Below are positions 16,761-25,094 of a DNA stretch of 64,000 nt, in pieces. Where the stretch lies: positions 368,417-432,416 of the forward strand of contig CAWEKO010000004.1 of NCBI GenBank assembly GCA_963809715.1, given 5' to 3'. The first letter of the stretch is position 1; each line of letters begins with the position of its first letter. The notes below the pieces were generated by a model. The model was given only the letters and a program-made list of their open reading frames with translations. It was not told where the DNA came from and did no database searches. The position numbers were made by a program, and so were the translations under genes. Source of the stretch: Bog-473 sp963809715. Its GTDB lineage: Bacteria; Actinomycetota; Acidimicrobiia; Acidimicrobiales; RAAP-2.

Positions 16761-17966
16761 ATGGAAGAGAGCAGGGTGCTCAAGCTGGCGGAAGGTCTGC
16801 GTGTGGTGGATGCCGACTCGCACATGACGGAGCGACACGATCTGTTCACAGAGCGTGCTCCGAAGGGTTTCGTCGACAAGGTGCCACACGTCGAGCAGGT
16901 CGACGGGATGGCGATGTGGGTCATCGACGGAAAGACCTTCGGCAAGGCGGGATCGGGCGGGACCATCGATCACGACGGTCGCAAGCATCCGTTCGTGGAT
17001 TCCCAAGGTGGGTCCTGGGGTATCGACGATGTCCACCCTGCGGCCTGGAATCCGGCGGAACGCCTCCGCCTCATGGACGAAGTCGGTATCGACGCACAGG
17101 TCCTCTACCCGAACTCCATGGGCCTTGGAGGGCAGAACCTCTACAACACGGTCGAAGACAAAGTGGTTGTCCAGCTCTGCGTCGAGCTGTACAACGACGC
17201 GATGGCCGAGGTCCAGGAGGCTTCAGGGAATCGGTTGCTGCCCATGCCGATCATGCCGGCGTGGGATATCGCGGCCTGTGTCCGCGAGGCGCGGCGCTGC
17301 GCCGACATGGGGTACCGCGGGGTCAACATGACGGCCGATCCGCAAGACTCTGGTTCCCCCGACCTGGGCGATCCGGCCTGGGACCCGTTCTGGGAGGTGT
17401 GTGCCGGCATGAGCCTGCCGGTGCATTTTCACATCGGCGCCAGCCAGACAGCCCTCACGTACTTCGGTACGACGTTCTGGCCCAGCCAGGACGACTACGT
17501 GAAGCCGGCCATCGGCGGAGCCTCGCTGTTCCAGAACAACTCGCGTGTCCTGTTGAACAGCGCGTACTCGGGCATGTTCGATCGCCATCCGAACTTGAAG
17601 ATGGTTTCGGTCGAGAGTGGGATCGGATGGGTGCCCTTCATGCTCGAAGCGATGGACTACGAGCTCGAGGAGAATGCCCCGGAATGGTTCGACAAGTTGC
17701 AGAAGCGCCCGTCCGAGTATTTTCGCGACAACTGGTACGCCACGTTCTGGTTCGAGACCGGTCGTGGGGACCTGCAACACCTCGTTGATGCCGTGGGTGA
17801 GGACAACGTGATGTTCGAGACGGATTTCCCTCATCCCACCTGTCTGCATCCGAACCCAGTCGAGATCGTCAGCGAGAAGGTGGCCTCACTTCGGCCCGAG
17901 AGCCAGCGAAAAATCATGGGTGAGAACGCCGCCAAGCTCTACCGCCTGTCGCCGGCCGGAGCCTGA
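16761..17966 (+). CDS. Amidohydrolase-2 family metal-dependent hydrolase
   Basis: 401 residues. The metal site begins VVDADSHM (the H-x-H strand reduced to D-S-H, as in the ACMSD-like group). HFHIGAS supplies the central His, VESGIGWVPFM is the conserved C-terminal strand, and FETDFPHPT supplies the metal-binding Asp. This group includes decarboxylases and hydrolases of ring-cleavage and other acid intermediates. The LLM-SnoaL-amidohydrolase neighbourhood suggests breakdown of an aromatic or terpenoid compound (inference). TAGGCT near 16709 could be a promoter box. Confidence 0.88.
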   Translation: MEESRVLKLAEGLRVVDADSHMTERHDLFTERAPKGFVDKVPHVEQVDGMAMWVIDGKTFGKAGSGGTIDHDGRKHPFVDSQGGSWGIDDVHPAAWNPAERLRLMDEVGIDAQVLYPNSMGLGGQNLYNTVEDKVVVQLCVELYNDAMAEVQEASGNRLLPMPIMPAWDIAACVREARRCADMGYRGVNMTADPQDSGSPDLGDPAWDPFWEVCAGMSLPVHFHIGASQTALTYFGTTFWPSQDDYVKPAIGGASLFQNNSRVLLNSAYSGMFDRHPNLKMVSVESGIGWVPFMLEAMDYELEENAPEWFDKLQKRPSEYFRDNWYATFWFETGRGDLQHLVDAVGEDNVMFETDFPHPTCLHPNPVEIVSEKVASLRPESQRKIMGENAAKLYRLSPAGA

Positions 17967-18074
17967 TCGAGGAGCTATGTCTCTGACTGCTCGGTCGTGT
18001 CGGCCCAAGAACATCAGATCAGGCTGCGGAGGATCGGCGTTGCTGGGCTCCTCCACTTCGCGAGGGCAGAGAAC

Positions 18075-19172
18075 GTGATCGCAGCGCGCTCGACACCACA
18101 ACGCGTCAATCGAACGAAGGCGGGGTTTCTCGATCCTCGGGCCGGCCTTGCGGTCCGCGGCCGCCTGTGCGCGGTGGCGGTCTGTGTGCTCGCTGCGGCC
18201 ACAGCAGGGTCTCTGTTCGTGGCCCGGTCGGCCGAGGCGAAGACCAGCACCAATGACGTCGCAGTGCCCATCGTCACGAAGCAGGCCAGTGACGGCAGCT
18301 GGCTGGTGACGGTGGACGTCAGTGTGGCGGGCGGCCCGGCCGTCCCGGTGCAGCTCGATACGGGCTCGACCGGCCTCGTGATCGATGCGAACGCGGTCGG
18401 AAAGGGGGCCCGCCCGACGGGCCAGCCTTTCACCTCTGGCTACCTCAGCGGCCCGGTGAACGGAAAGATCGACACGGGCGCTGTCTCGGTTGGTGGCCTG
18501 AAGAGCGCCTCGAGCACGGCGTTCTCGGTCGTTTCGACCGGCTCGTCGGTTGGCAAGACGTGGGCCAGTGGGCCGGTTCGAGGCGTCTTGGGTATCGCGA
18601 TGACTGACGACGAGTCACCGACGCCGGTCTACTCGCCACTGCTGCAGATGCCGAGTCCGTACTGGCAGGGCGTCAGGGTGAACGTGGCCAAGGGCCAGGA
18701 CGCAAAGGGATCACTGGTCATAGGTCCGGTCCGGGATCGCAAGCGCGCCGTTGCCTTGCCCATGTACCCGGCGACACCTTCGACCTACCCCAACGGCCGT
18801 CCGGCGTTTCAGAAGGACACCACGATGTGCTGGCAGATCGGTCTCATGGCGAACAGCTGCGGCTTGACCGACATGGATCTCGGTGCCCCGAGCCCCGGGG
18901 TGAACACGAACTTCCAGGGTCTCCACAATGGGGAGACCTTCAATGCTGGTCAGATGGTCAGCATCACGTCGCCGTCCGGGACACCAGTGTGGAGCTTCAC
19001 CACGGGATCCAACGTCTCGGTCCCCAACGTCGTGCGAGTGGAGCCGTTGTCAATGGACTACACCCAGTTCAACACGAGCATCGGGTTCTTCTTCTCCCAC
19101 TCGCTCGCCTACAACGTGACGGGGAAGCAGTACCTCATCTCGAAAAACCCCTTGAACCACTCGCCCACCTGA
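18075..19172 (+). CDS. Secreted aspartic-protease-like protein
   Basis: About 365 residues from the GTG at 18075. A longer frame from a GTG at 17997 is possible, but the signal-peptide-like core (AVAVCVLAAATAGSLFVARSAEA) is better placed with the later start. VQLDTGSTGLVID carries the D-T-G of pepsin/retropepsin-like proteases, followed by a flap-like region and RGVLGIAM. A similar domain occurs in actinobacterial surface proteases such as the protease of mycobacterial PE_PGRS proteins (family knowledge). No clear second D-T-G is visible, so it may act as a dimer or not be a protease. A 33-codon frame (17977-18078, with a GAGGAG site) ends in the GTGA overlapping this start. Confidence 0.65.
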   Translation: MIAARSTPQRVNRTKAGFLDPRAGLAVRGRLCAVAVCVLAAATAGSLFVARSAEAKTSTNDVAVPIVTKQASDGSWLVTVDVSVAGGPAVPVQLDTGSTGLVIDANAVGKGARPTGQPFTSGYLSGPVNGKIDTGAVSVGGLKSASSTAFSVVSTGSSVGKTWASGPVRGVLGIAMTDDESPTPVYSPLLQMPSPYWQGVRVNVAKGQDAKGSLVIGPVRDRKRAVALPMYPATPSTYPNGRPAFQKDTTMCWQIGLMANSCGLTDMDLGAPSPGVNTNFQGLHNGETFNAGQMVSITSPSGTPVWSFTTGSNVSVPNVVRVEPLSMDYTQFNTSIGFFFSHSLAYNVTGKQYLISKNPLNHSPT

Positions 19173-19330
19173 CGACCGTCACCACTTCTCGCCGAGAAGG
19201 TCGACGCCGATCGCGTCCGGGGGCTCAGCTGCAGATCCGGCCAGTGCCACGCATCGGGTATGCGATGTCTGCGTGTCGGGTGTTGCCCCGTGTGAGTTCC
19301 TCCGCAGAGGACAATCGAGGGCGTGGAGCA

Positions 19331-20308
19331 ATGGGGTACCTTGATCGCATGACCGCAGTCCGGTCCACCGCACAGTCGCTTCTCAACGGTGACACCACTC
19401 TCTTGCCCTCGTTGTCTGTCGGGATCATTGTCGGAGGCGTTTCGCTTGTTCTGGGCTCGAGGAGTGGCGAGTTGGAGGTGGAGGTCGCCCTGGCCAGCAT
19501 GGCCACGTTCCTGTTCGGTGTCCTCTTGGCCTTCACCATCGCACGCGCCCGTGAGCGGTTGCTGCTCCTCCAGGACACGATCAACAAGAACGACGCCGCC
19601 CTCTTGTCCATCCACCAGATGATCAGTGTCTTCCCCGAAGAAGACCAGGCCCGCATCCGGGACCTCATCGACGAACAGCTGACCTCGGAAATCGACTACC
19701 GGCTCGTCGATCACCACTACTCGACTCCGGCGTTCCTCGCGCTGGCCGCCGCCATCTATGCCCTCGAGCCGCAAAGCCAACAACAGGTCGGGGCCTACCG
19801 CGAGCTTCTGCGCCTCTGCATCGACGTTGGATCCAACCGGGCGATCATCGAGTCCATCACCGGGCAGTCACTCTCGGTTCTCGAATGGTCGGGCCTGATC
19901 CTGCTGTTGCTGCTCCTGGTCGGACTGATTGCCGTCATTCCGGGCGGCACCGTGCTCGGCGCCGCGGCTGCCGGGGTCATGGCCGGCACCTTGACCACGC
20001 TCATGATCCTGCTGCGCAAGCTCGACCTCTTGCGATGGCACGAGCGGACGTCGATCTGGGAACCGACCACCCGCCTGTTCCGGTCGATGGACTTGGATCC
20101 TTACGTCCCGCGAGCGGTCATCGACTCTGGCCGATACCGACCGGCGGGCCGGATTCGGGTCGTCGACTATCCGGATCCCTACCCAGACCGCTCGTCCAAG
20201 GCCGTCACCATCGAGTGTCGCGACGAGAGGGGGGAACTGTTGACGGGTACCGCCGTACCCCAGCAGACGCCACTCGGCGGTCTGCACGGCGAAAACCAGA
20301 ACGCCTGA
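19331..20308 (+). CDS. Four-helix integral membrane protein, possibly DUF4239/bestrophin-like
   Basis: 325 residues from the ATG at 19331, preceded by GGAG. Two N-terminal helices (LPSLSVGIIVGGVSLVLGS and MATFLFGVLLAFTIARAR) and two central helices (SGLILLLLLLVGLIAVIPGG and AAAAGVMAGTLTTLMILLRK) flank a soluble segment of about 110 residues. The order helix pair, soluble domain, helix pair resembles DUF4239 bestrophin-like proteins, but I see no decisive motif. The C-terminal 80 residues are cytoplasmic and rich in Asp, Arg and Pro. Function unknown. It stands 115 bp before the cyclase gene on the same strand. Confidence 0.65.
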   Translation: MGYLDRMTAVRSTAQSLLNGDTTLLPSLSVGIIVGGVSLVLGSRSGELEVEVALASMATFLFGVLLAFTIARARERLLLLQDTINKNDAALLSIHQMISVFPEEDQARIRDLIDEQLTSEIDYRLVDHHYSTPAFLALAAAIYALEPQSQQQVGAYRELLRLCIDVGSNRAIIESITGQSLSVLEWSGLILLLLLLVGLIAVIPGGTVLGAAAAGVMAGTLTTLMILLRKLDLLRWHERTSIWEPTTRLFRSMDLDPYVPRAVIDSGRYRPAGRIRVVDYPDPYPDRSSKAVTIECRDERGELLTGTAVPQQTPLGGLHGENQNA

Positions 20309-20423
20309 TCGGTCAGGTGCTCGCAGCCTCGGCACGGACCCTGAGGATCTGAGGCCAGGGGTCTGCCATAGAGTTGCCCATGCACCCATCCGGTGGTGCT
20401 GCACGAAGGAATGTGTTTATGGG

Positions 20424-22499
20424 TTGGCCAACGTGAATACCGCGGTACCCGGCGACCCCGAAGCGCAGCATCCGCTGGCGCCGTATTTCCCACGGCTGGT
20501 CATCGATTGGTTCGCCTCCACACCCGACGAGCGTCACCGCGAGGAGATCGGCACCATCGCCTTCGTCGACATTTCGGGCTTCACCAAGCTCTCTGAAGGA
20601 CTGGCCCGGCACGGGAAGGTCGGGGCCGAGGAGCTCACCGCGACCATCGGGACTTGCTTTGTGACCCTGCTCGACCTGGCCGTCGGCTACGGGGGTCGGC
20701 TGCTCAAGTTCGGCGGCGATGCGTTGCTGTTGTTCTTCTCCGGTGATGCCCATGAGGCACGCGCTTGTCGTGCCGCCATCGAGATGCGGCGCGCCCTCCG
20801 AGAGGTCGGGCGCGTGACCGTTTTGGGCCAACGGGTCGCCCTGCGGATGTCAGTGGGCGTCCACAGCGGATCCTTCAACTTCTTCCTCGTCGGGGACTCG
20901 CATCGTGAGTTCATCGTTGCCGGTCCGGGGGCCAGCACCGTTGTGACCATGGAGGGAACCGCTGATGCCGGCGAAATCGTGCTGAGTCCGAGCACGGCCA
21001 CCGCGCTTCGACCGGCGGTGCTCGGTACGGCCAAAGGCCCTGGTTTCTTGCTCAGGCGAGCTCCGGCGGTCCCGGACGACTCTTTCAGGCCGTTCGAGCT
21101 GGTTCCAGACGAGGTCGACCTGATCCGCGGCGTCCCCGTGGGGCTGAGAGAGGCGCTGATCACTGACCATCCCGAATCCGAGCACCGTCGCGTCACCGTT
21201 GCCTTCGTCCACTTCGACGGGACCGACGAGATGATCGGAAGCGAGGGCCCGGCAGTGACGGCTGACCGGCTTCATTCTCTCGTCACCATCACGCAGCGTG
21301 CCGTGGAGCGTCAGGAGGTCACGTTCCTGGGCACGGACACCGACCGTGACGGGGGAAAGATCATCCTCACCGCGGGGGCCCCGGCCACGTCGGGGGATGA
21401 CGAACACCGGATGCTCCTCGCGGTGCGCGAGATCATGGACGCCGGCGCCCCTGTGCCCATCCGGATCGGGGTGAACCGAGGTTCGGTTTTCGTCGGCGAG
21501 GTTGGTCCGCCTTACCGGCGGACCTTCACCGTGATGGGCGATGCGGTCAATCTGGCCGCCCGGCTCATGGCCAAGGCCGAAACGGGCCAGATCCTCGCCA
21601 CGCCCGAGCTCCTGGCTCGCTCACGCACTCGCTTCGAGACGATCGATCTCGAGCCCTTTTCCGTGAAAGGGAAGTCCCGTCCGGTTCGGGCGCAGGCGGT
21701 GGGGACACACCTGGGGGCTCAGACGGTCGGGACCACCCTCGAGCTGCCGCTGCTTGGTCGGCAGGCCGAGATGCGGCTGCTGGCCGAGTTGGCGGCCGCG
21801 GCTGCGGCCGGGCACGGCTCGGTCATCGAGATCGTCGGCCAGACGGGGTCGGGGAAGTCGCGACTGGTCTCGGCCCTCCGCCAGATGGCCTCGGACCGGA
21901 TGCAGTTGTCCGCAGTCTGTGAACGCTACGACAAGTCGACCCCGTACCACGAGGTCCGGCGGCTTCTGCGTTCCCTCCTGGACCTCCCCTCCGAGGGTGG
22001 GGATGAGGCGATGGGGACCAGGTTCCTGGCCGAACTGGGAGGCCGTGCCCCGGAGTTGCTCCCATGGGCGCCCCTCATCGCGAGGGCCATAGGGGTCACC
22101 GTCCCTGAGACGGCGGAGTCCCGGGACCTGGAAGAGGAATTCCGGCGGCGCCGGCTCGCCCGGGTTGTCATCGACCTGTTGGCAAGGCTCCTCCCAGACA
22201 CCGGATTGTTCGTCATCGAGGACGCCCACAACATGGATGACGCCTCGGCGGATCTCTTCGGGCGCCTGGCCGCCGCGGTGGGAGCCACCTCTTGGCTGTG
22301 GTGCATGACCACATCTGACGTCGAATCGGGCTTCGCCGCACTGGAAGGGAGCATCAACCGGATCGAGCTCGGGCCGCTGAGTGAAGAGGCAGCGTTGGAG
22401 CTGGCCCGCGCCGCCACTGAAGACGCCCCACTTCCCGAGCGCGAGCTCTCTCTCTGGTCGCGCGGTCAGGAGGAAACCCTCTCTTCCTCCGAGAGTTGA
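20424..22499 (+). CDS. Class III cyclase-ATPase regulator, N-terminal part (frameshifted)
   Basis: 691 residues before a premature stop. Two class III nucleotide-cyclase domains lie at about 42-180 (IAFVDISGFTKLSEG, FGGDALLLFF) and 254-430 (VTVAFVHFDG, then VMGDAVNLAARLM and a later K-rich segment). Domain 1 retains both metal-binding Asp positions; domain 2 is more diverged. A STAND/AAA-type ATPase follows with Walker A GQTGSGKS near residue 471 and Walker B LFVIEDAH. The start is TTG 20424 or GTG 20433; neither has a strong ribosome-binding site. The frame departs from the family pattern at the (CT)5 run 22446-22455: the expected SGGNPLFLREL sequence continues in another frame. Removing one CT restores a single gene with the next entry. 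Confidence 0.8.
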   Translation: MANVNTAVPGDPEAQHPLAPYFPRLVIDWFASTPDERHREEIGTIAFVDISGFTKLSEGLARHGKVGAEELTATIGTCFVTLLDLAVGYGGRLLKFGGDALLLFFSGDAHEARACRAAIEMRRALREVGRVTVLGQRVALRMSVGVHSGSFNFFLVGDSHREFIVAGPGASTVVTMEGTADAGEIVLSPSTATALRPAVLGTAKGPGFLLRRAPAVPDDSFRPFELVPDEVDLIRGVPVGLREALITDHPESEHRRVTVAFVHFDGTDEMIGSEGPAVTADRLHSLVTITQRAVERQEVTFLGTDTDRDGGKIILTAGAPATSGDDEHRMLLAVREIMDAGAPVPIRIGVNRGSVFVGEVGPPYRRTFTVMGDAVNLAARLMAKAETGQILATPELLARSRTRFETIDLEPFSVKGKSRPVRAQAVGTHLGAQTVGTTLELPLLGRQAEMRLLAELAAAAAAGHGSVIEIVGQTGSGKSRLVSALRQMASDRMQLSAVCERYDKSTPYHEVRRLLRSLLDLPSEGGDEAMGTRFLAELGGRAPELLPWAPLIARAIGVTVPETAESRDLEEEFRRRRLARVVIDLLARLLPDTGLFVIEDAHNMDDASADLFGRLAAAVGATSWLWCMTTSDVESGFAALEGSINRIELGPLSEEAALELARAATEDAPLPERELSLWSRGQEETLSSSES

Positions 22500-24292
22500 T
22501 CGCTGCGGCCAGGAGCGGGGACGCGGTCGAGAGCCTGCCGGAGTCCATCGAGGAGGTGGCCGCAGCTCGCATCGATCGACTCCCGGTCGATGCACGCCGC
22601 CTCATGCGTCGGATGTCCGTCCTCGGCCGGTCGTTCCCGGTTGAGCTGCTGGCCGAGGTGGTCGACGACCTCCCGGCATTCGACGACCCCACCTGGGACC
22701 AGTTGGAGGAATTCGTCATCCGTGACGACACCGGAATGCTGTCCTTCCGCGACAGCCTGTCGCGCGACAGTGCCTACGCGGGCCTGACGTTTCAGCTCCG
22801 CCGCCAGCTTCACTCGCGGGCGGCCGACACGATCCGCCGCCGATCGGTCGCCGGCCGCGAGGAGCAACCGGAACTCTTGTCGTTCCACTATCTCCACTCG
22901 CAACGTTTCGGCGAGGCTTGGGAATTTTCGCTCCGGGCGGCCGACCGTGCCGTCGCTGTCTACGCCAACACCGAAGCGGCCGAATTTTATGAACGGGCGA
23001 TCACCGCGGCGAGACGACTCCCTAACCTGACCGCCGGCCAGGTGGCCGCGCTCCACGAGGCGATGGGCGATGCGCGGAACCGTTCCGGCGAGTACACGGC
23101 GGCGGCGGCGGCCTACCGCTCCGCCCGCCGCCTTATTGGGGACGACCCGGTGTCCCAGGCGCGCCTCATGCTCAAGTTGGCCCGGGTCCAGGGGTGGCTG
23201 GACCGCTACGGCAACGCCCTCCGTTGGATCAGCCGGGGACTGCGTGTGCTCGAGCGGTCCACCGGGCTGGACGCTGATCGGGAACGGGCCGAGCTGATGG
23301 CCTGGTACGGGCGGTTTTGCCGAGAGCAGGGGCAACATCGCAAGGCCATTCTCTGGAGTACCCGGGCCGCCGAAGCCGCCGAATCAGTCGGGGACAAGGC
23401 CACCCTGGCCGAGGCTCTCCGGGTCATGGACTGGGCGGCCATGGATCTCGGGAGCCTCGATCGCCCGGACAACATGGAGCGGGCCTTGACCCTCTTCGAG
23501 GAGCTCGGAGATCTGCCGGGACAGGCCGCGGTGCTCAACATGCTCGGCATGTTCGCCTACTTCAGGGGTGATTGGGAGCAGGCGTCGGCACAGTATCTGC
23601 GGGCCCAGGAGACCGTACGCAGAACCGGCAACGCCGTCATGGATGCGTTCTACGTGCTCAATCTCGGCGAGATTGCCCTGGACCAGGGCCATCTGGACGA
23701 GGCGGAACGGGCCCTGACGTCGGTCCTCCGGACCTGGCGCGCTGCCGCCTATCGATCAGGGACGGGGTACGCCAAGGGCAAGCTGGCTCGCGTAGCGATG
23801 GGGCAGCAGCGTTATGACGACGCCTTGCGCCTGTGCCATGAGGCAATCGATGAACTTTCGGACATCGGCAGTCGGGGCGAGGCGCTCGAGGTCCAGGCCA
23901 CGTTGGCCGAGTGCCTCCTCCTGAGCGGAGATGGCGCGGGGGCTCTGTCGCTCGCCGACGAGACGATCAGTCAGGCCCACGCCCTGGGCGGAGTATCCCC
24001 TCAGATTCCGGCCCTCCATCGGGTGCGGGGTGCAGTCCTGGCAGCCTCAGGCGACTGCGAGGGCGCTCGCGAATGCCTTCTCCAGAGCCTGCACGCAGCT
24101 CAGGTGCGCGATGCCGAATACGAGAAGGCCCTGACCCTACGTGTTCTGGCCGCCATCGAGCCAGACCCCGACGAGCGAGAGAACTTCGCCCGGTCGGCAC
24201 AGCAGATCCTGGCCAAGCTCAAGGTGGTCTGGACTCCGGATCTCCTGTCGACAGCGCGAGGAGCTCCGGACGCCGCCGGAGTCGGAGGGTAG
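22496..24292 (+). CDS. Class III cyclase-ATPase regulator, C-terminal TPR part (frameshifted)
   Basis: 598 residues from an apparent TTG overlapping the previous stop. This is not an independent gene: the same frame is open back to 22442 and reads SGGNPLFLRELIAAARS, the segment that normally follows the ATPase in cyclase-coupled regulators. The first 150 residues finish the winged-helix-like ATPase tail (SIEEVAAARIDRLP). The rest is a superhelix of about ten TPR-like repeats (for example LNMLGMFAYFRGDWEQA and LNLGEIALDQGHLDEA), a protein-binding scaffold. If joined, the protein would be about 1,288 residues and would link cyclic-nucleotide synthesis to an ATP-dependent switch. Confidence 0.8.
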   Translation: MIAAARSGDAVESLPESIEEVAAARIDRLPVDARRLMRRMSVLGRSFPVELLAEVVDDLPAFDDPTWDQLEEFVIRDDTGMLSFRDSLSRDSAYAGLTFQLRRQLHSRAADTIRRRSVAGREEQPELLSFHYLHSQRFGEAWEFSLRAADRAVAVYANTEAAEFYERAITAARRLPNLTAGQVAALHEAMGDARNRSGEYTAAAAAYRSARRLIGDDPVSQARLMLKLARVQGWLDRYGNALRWISRGLRVLERSTGLDADRERAELMAWYGRFCREQGQHRKAILWSTRAAEAAESVGDKATLAEALRVMDWAAMDLGSLDRPDNMERALTLFEELGDLPGQAAVLNMLGMFAYFRGDWEQASAQYLRAQETVRRTGNAVMDAFYVLNLGEIALDQGHLDEAERALTSVLRTWRAAAYRSGTGYAKGKLARVAMGQQRYDDALRLCHEAIDELSDIGSRGEALEVQATLAECLLLSGDGAGALSLADETISQAHALGGVSPQIPALHRVRGAVLAASGDCEGARECLLQSLHAAQVRDAEYEKALTLRVLAAIEPDPDERENFARSAQQILAKLKVVWTPDLLSTARGAPDAAGVGG

Positions 24293-24498
24293 GGCCGTGC
24301 GCGTTTCCAGGCTTGCCCGACGCGGCCGACATTGTCGTTGACGCCCGCGATCCCCGTGGCTTATCGTCACGCCAACGTTGGGGCATTCTTGAACGAGTCC
24401 TTGCGGACCCGACTTGAGTGTCGTCCGGGGGCTCTGGGTTCGACCATAGGGTGCGACCCCAGGGCACTTCTTTACATATTCACGATCTGGAGGTCGCC

Positions 24499-24930
24499 AT
24501 GTTCAACACTGTTTTGGTCGCGGCGGACGACTCGTCCACCGCCCGCCAGGCGGTCGTCGTGGCAGCCGACATCGCGAAATTGACCGGGGGAACTCTTCAC
24601 ATCGTGACGGCCTACGCCCCCCACTCAGTGCGCATACAAGACCTGCCCCCGGAGTTCCGTTACACGCAGACGGCGAATCCCTCGGAAGCGCTCCTCCAGG
24701 AGTTGGCCTTGATTGCCAAGGAGCGTGGACTCCAGTCGGAAATCCATCCGGCCACGGGTAGCCCGGCTGAGGTGATCATCCGGGTGGCCGAACGTGAGAA
24801 CGCCGATCTGATCGTGGTGGGCAACAAGGGGATGCTCGGGAAGCGCCGGGTGCTCGGGAGCGTGCCCAACTCGGTGGCGCACGGGGCGCCTTGTTCGGTG
24901 TTGCTGGTGGACACCCACGAGGCTGCCTGA
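24499..24930 (+). CDS. Universal stress protein (UspA family)
   Basis: 143 residues from the ATG at 24499, with TGGAGGT 6 nt upstream. FNTVLVAADDSSTARQAV is the family N-terminus (Asp contacts ATP). VVGNKGMLGKRRVLGSVPNSVAHGAPCSVLLV contains the ATP-binding G-x2-G-x9-G(S/T) motif of the nucleotide-binding subgroup, here GMLGKRRVLGSVPNS. Such proteins bind ATP and are induced in stationary phase or hypoxia. It is a single gene 206 bp after the cyclase gene. Confidence 0.92.
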   Translation: MFNTVLVAADDSSTARQAVVVAADIAKLTGGTLHIVTAYAPHSVRIQDLPPEFRYTQTANPSEALLQELALIAKERGLQSEIHPATGSPAEVIIRVAERENADLIVVGNKGMLGKRRVLGSVPNSVAHGAPCSVLLVDTHEAA

Positions 24931-25094
24931 GGCTGTACGTCTAAACGCCTACGCCTACGCCCACCCCACACGGCGTGCAAATCGGCGACACGACGTGAAC
25001 GTCTCCTCCCTAAACCCGGAACGCTGACAGCGATCGTCCGCTGGTGCGCGTCAGAGCGCCCCGAAGAGCTTGTGAGTGCCCCGGCTCGCGTCGC

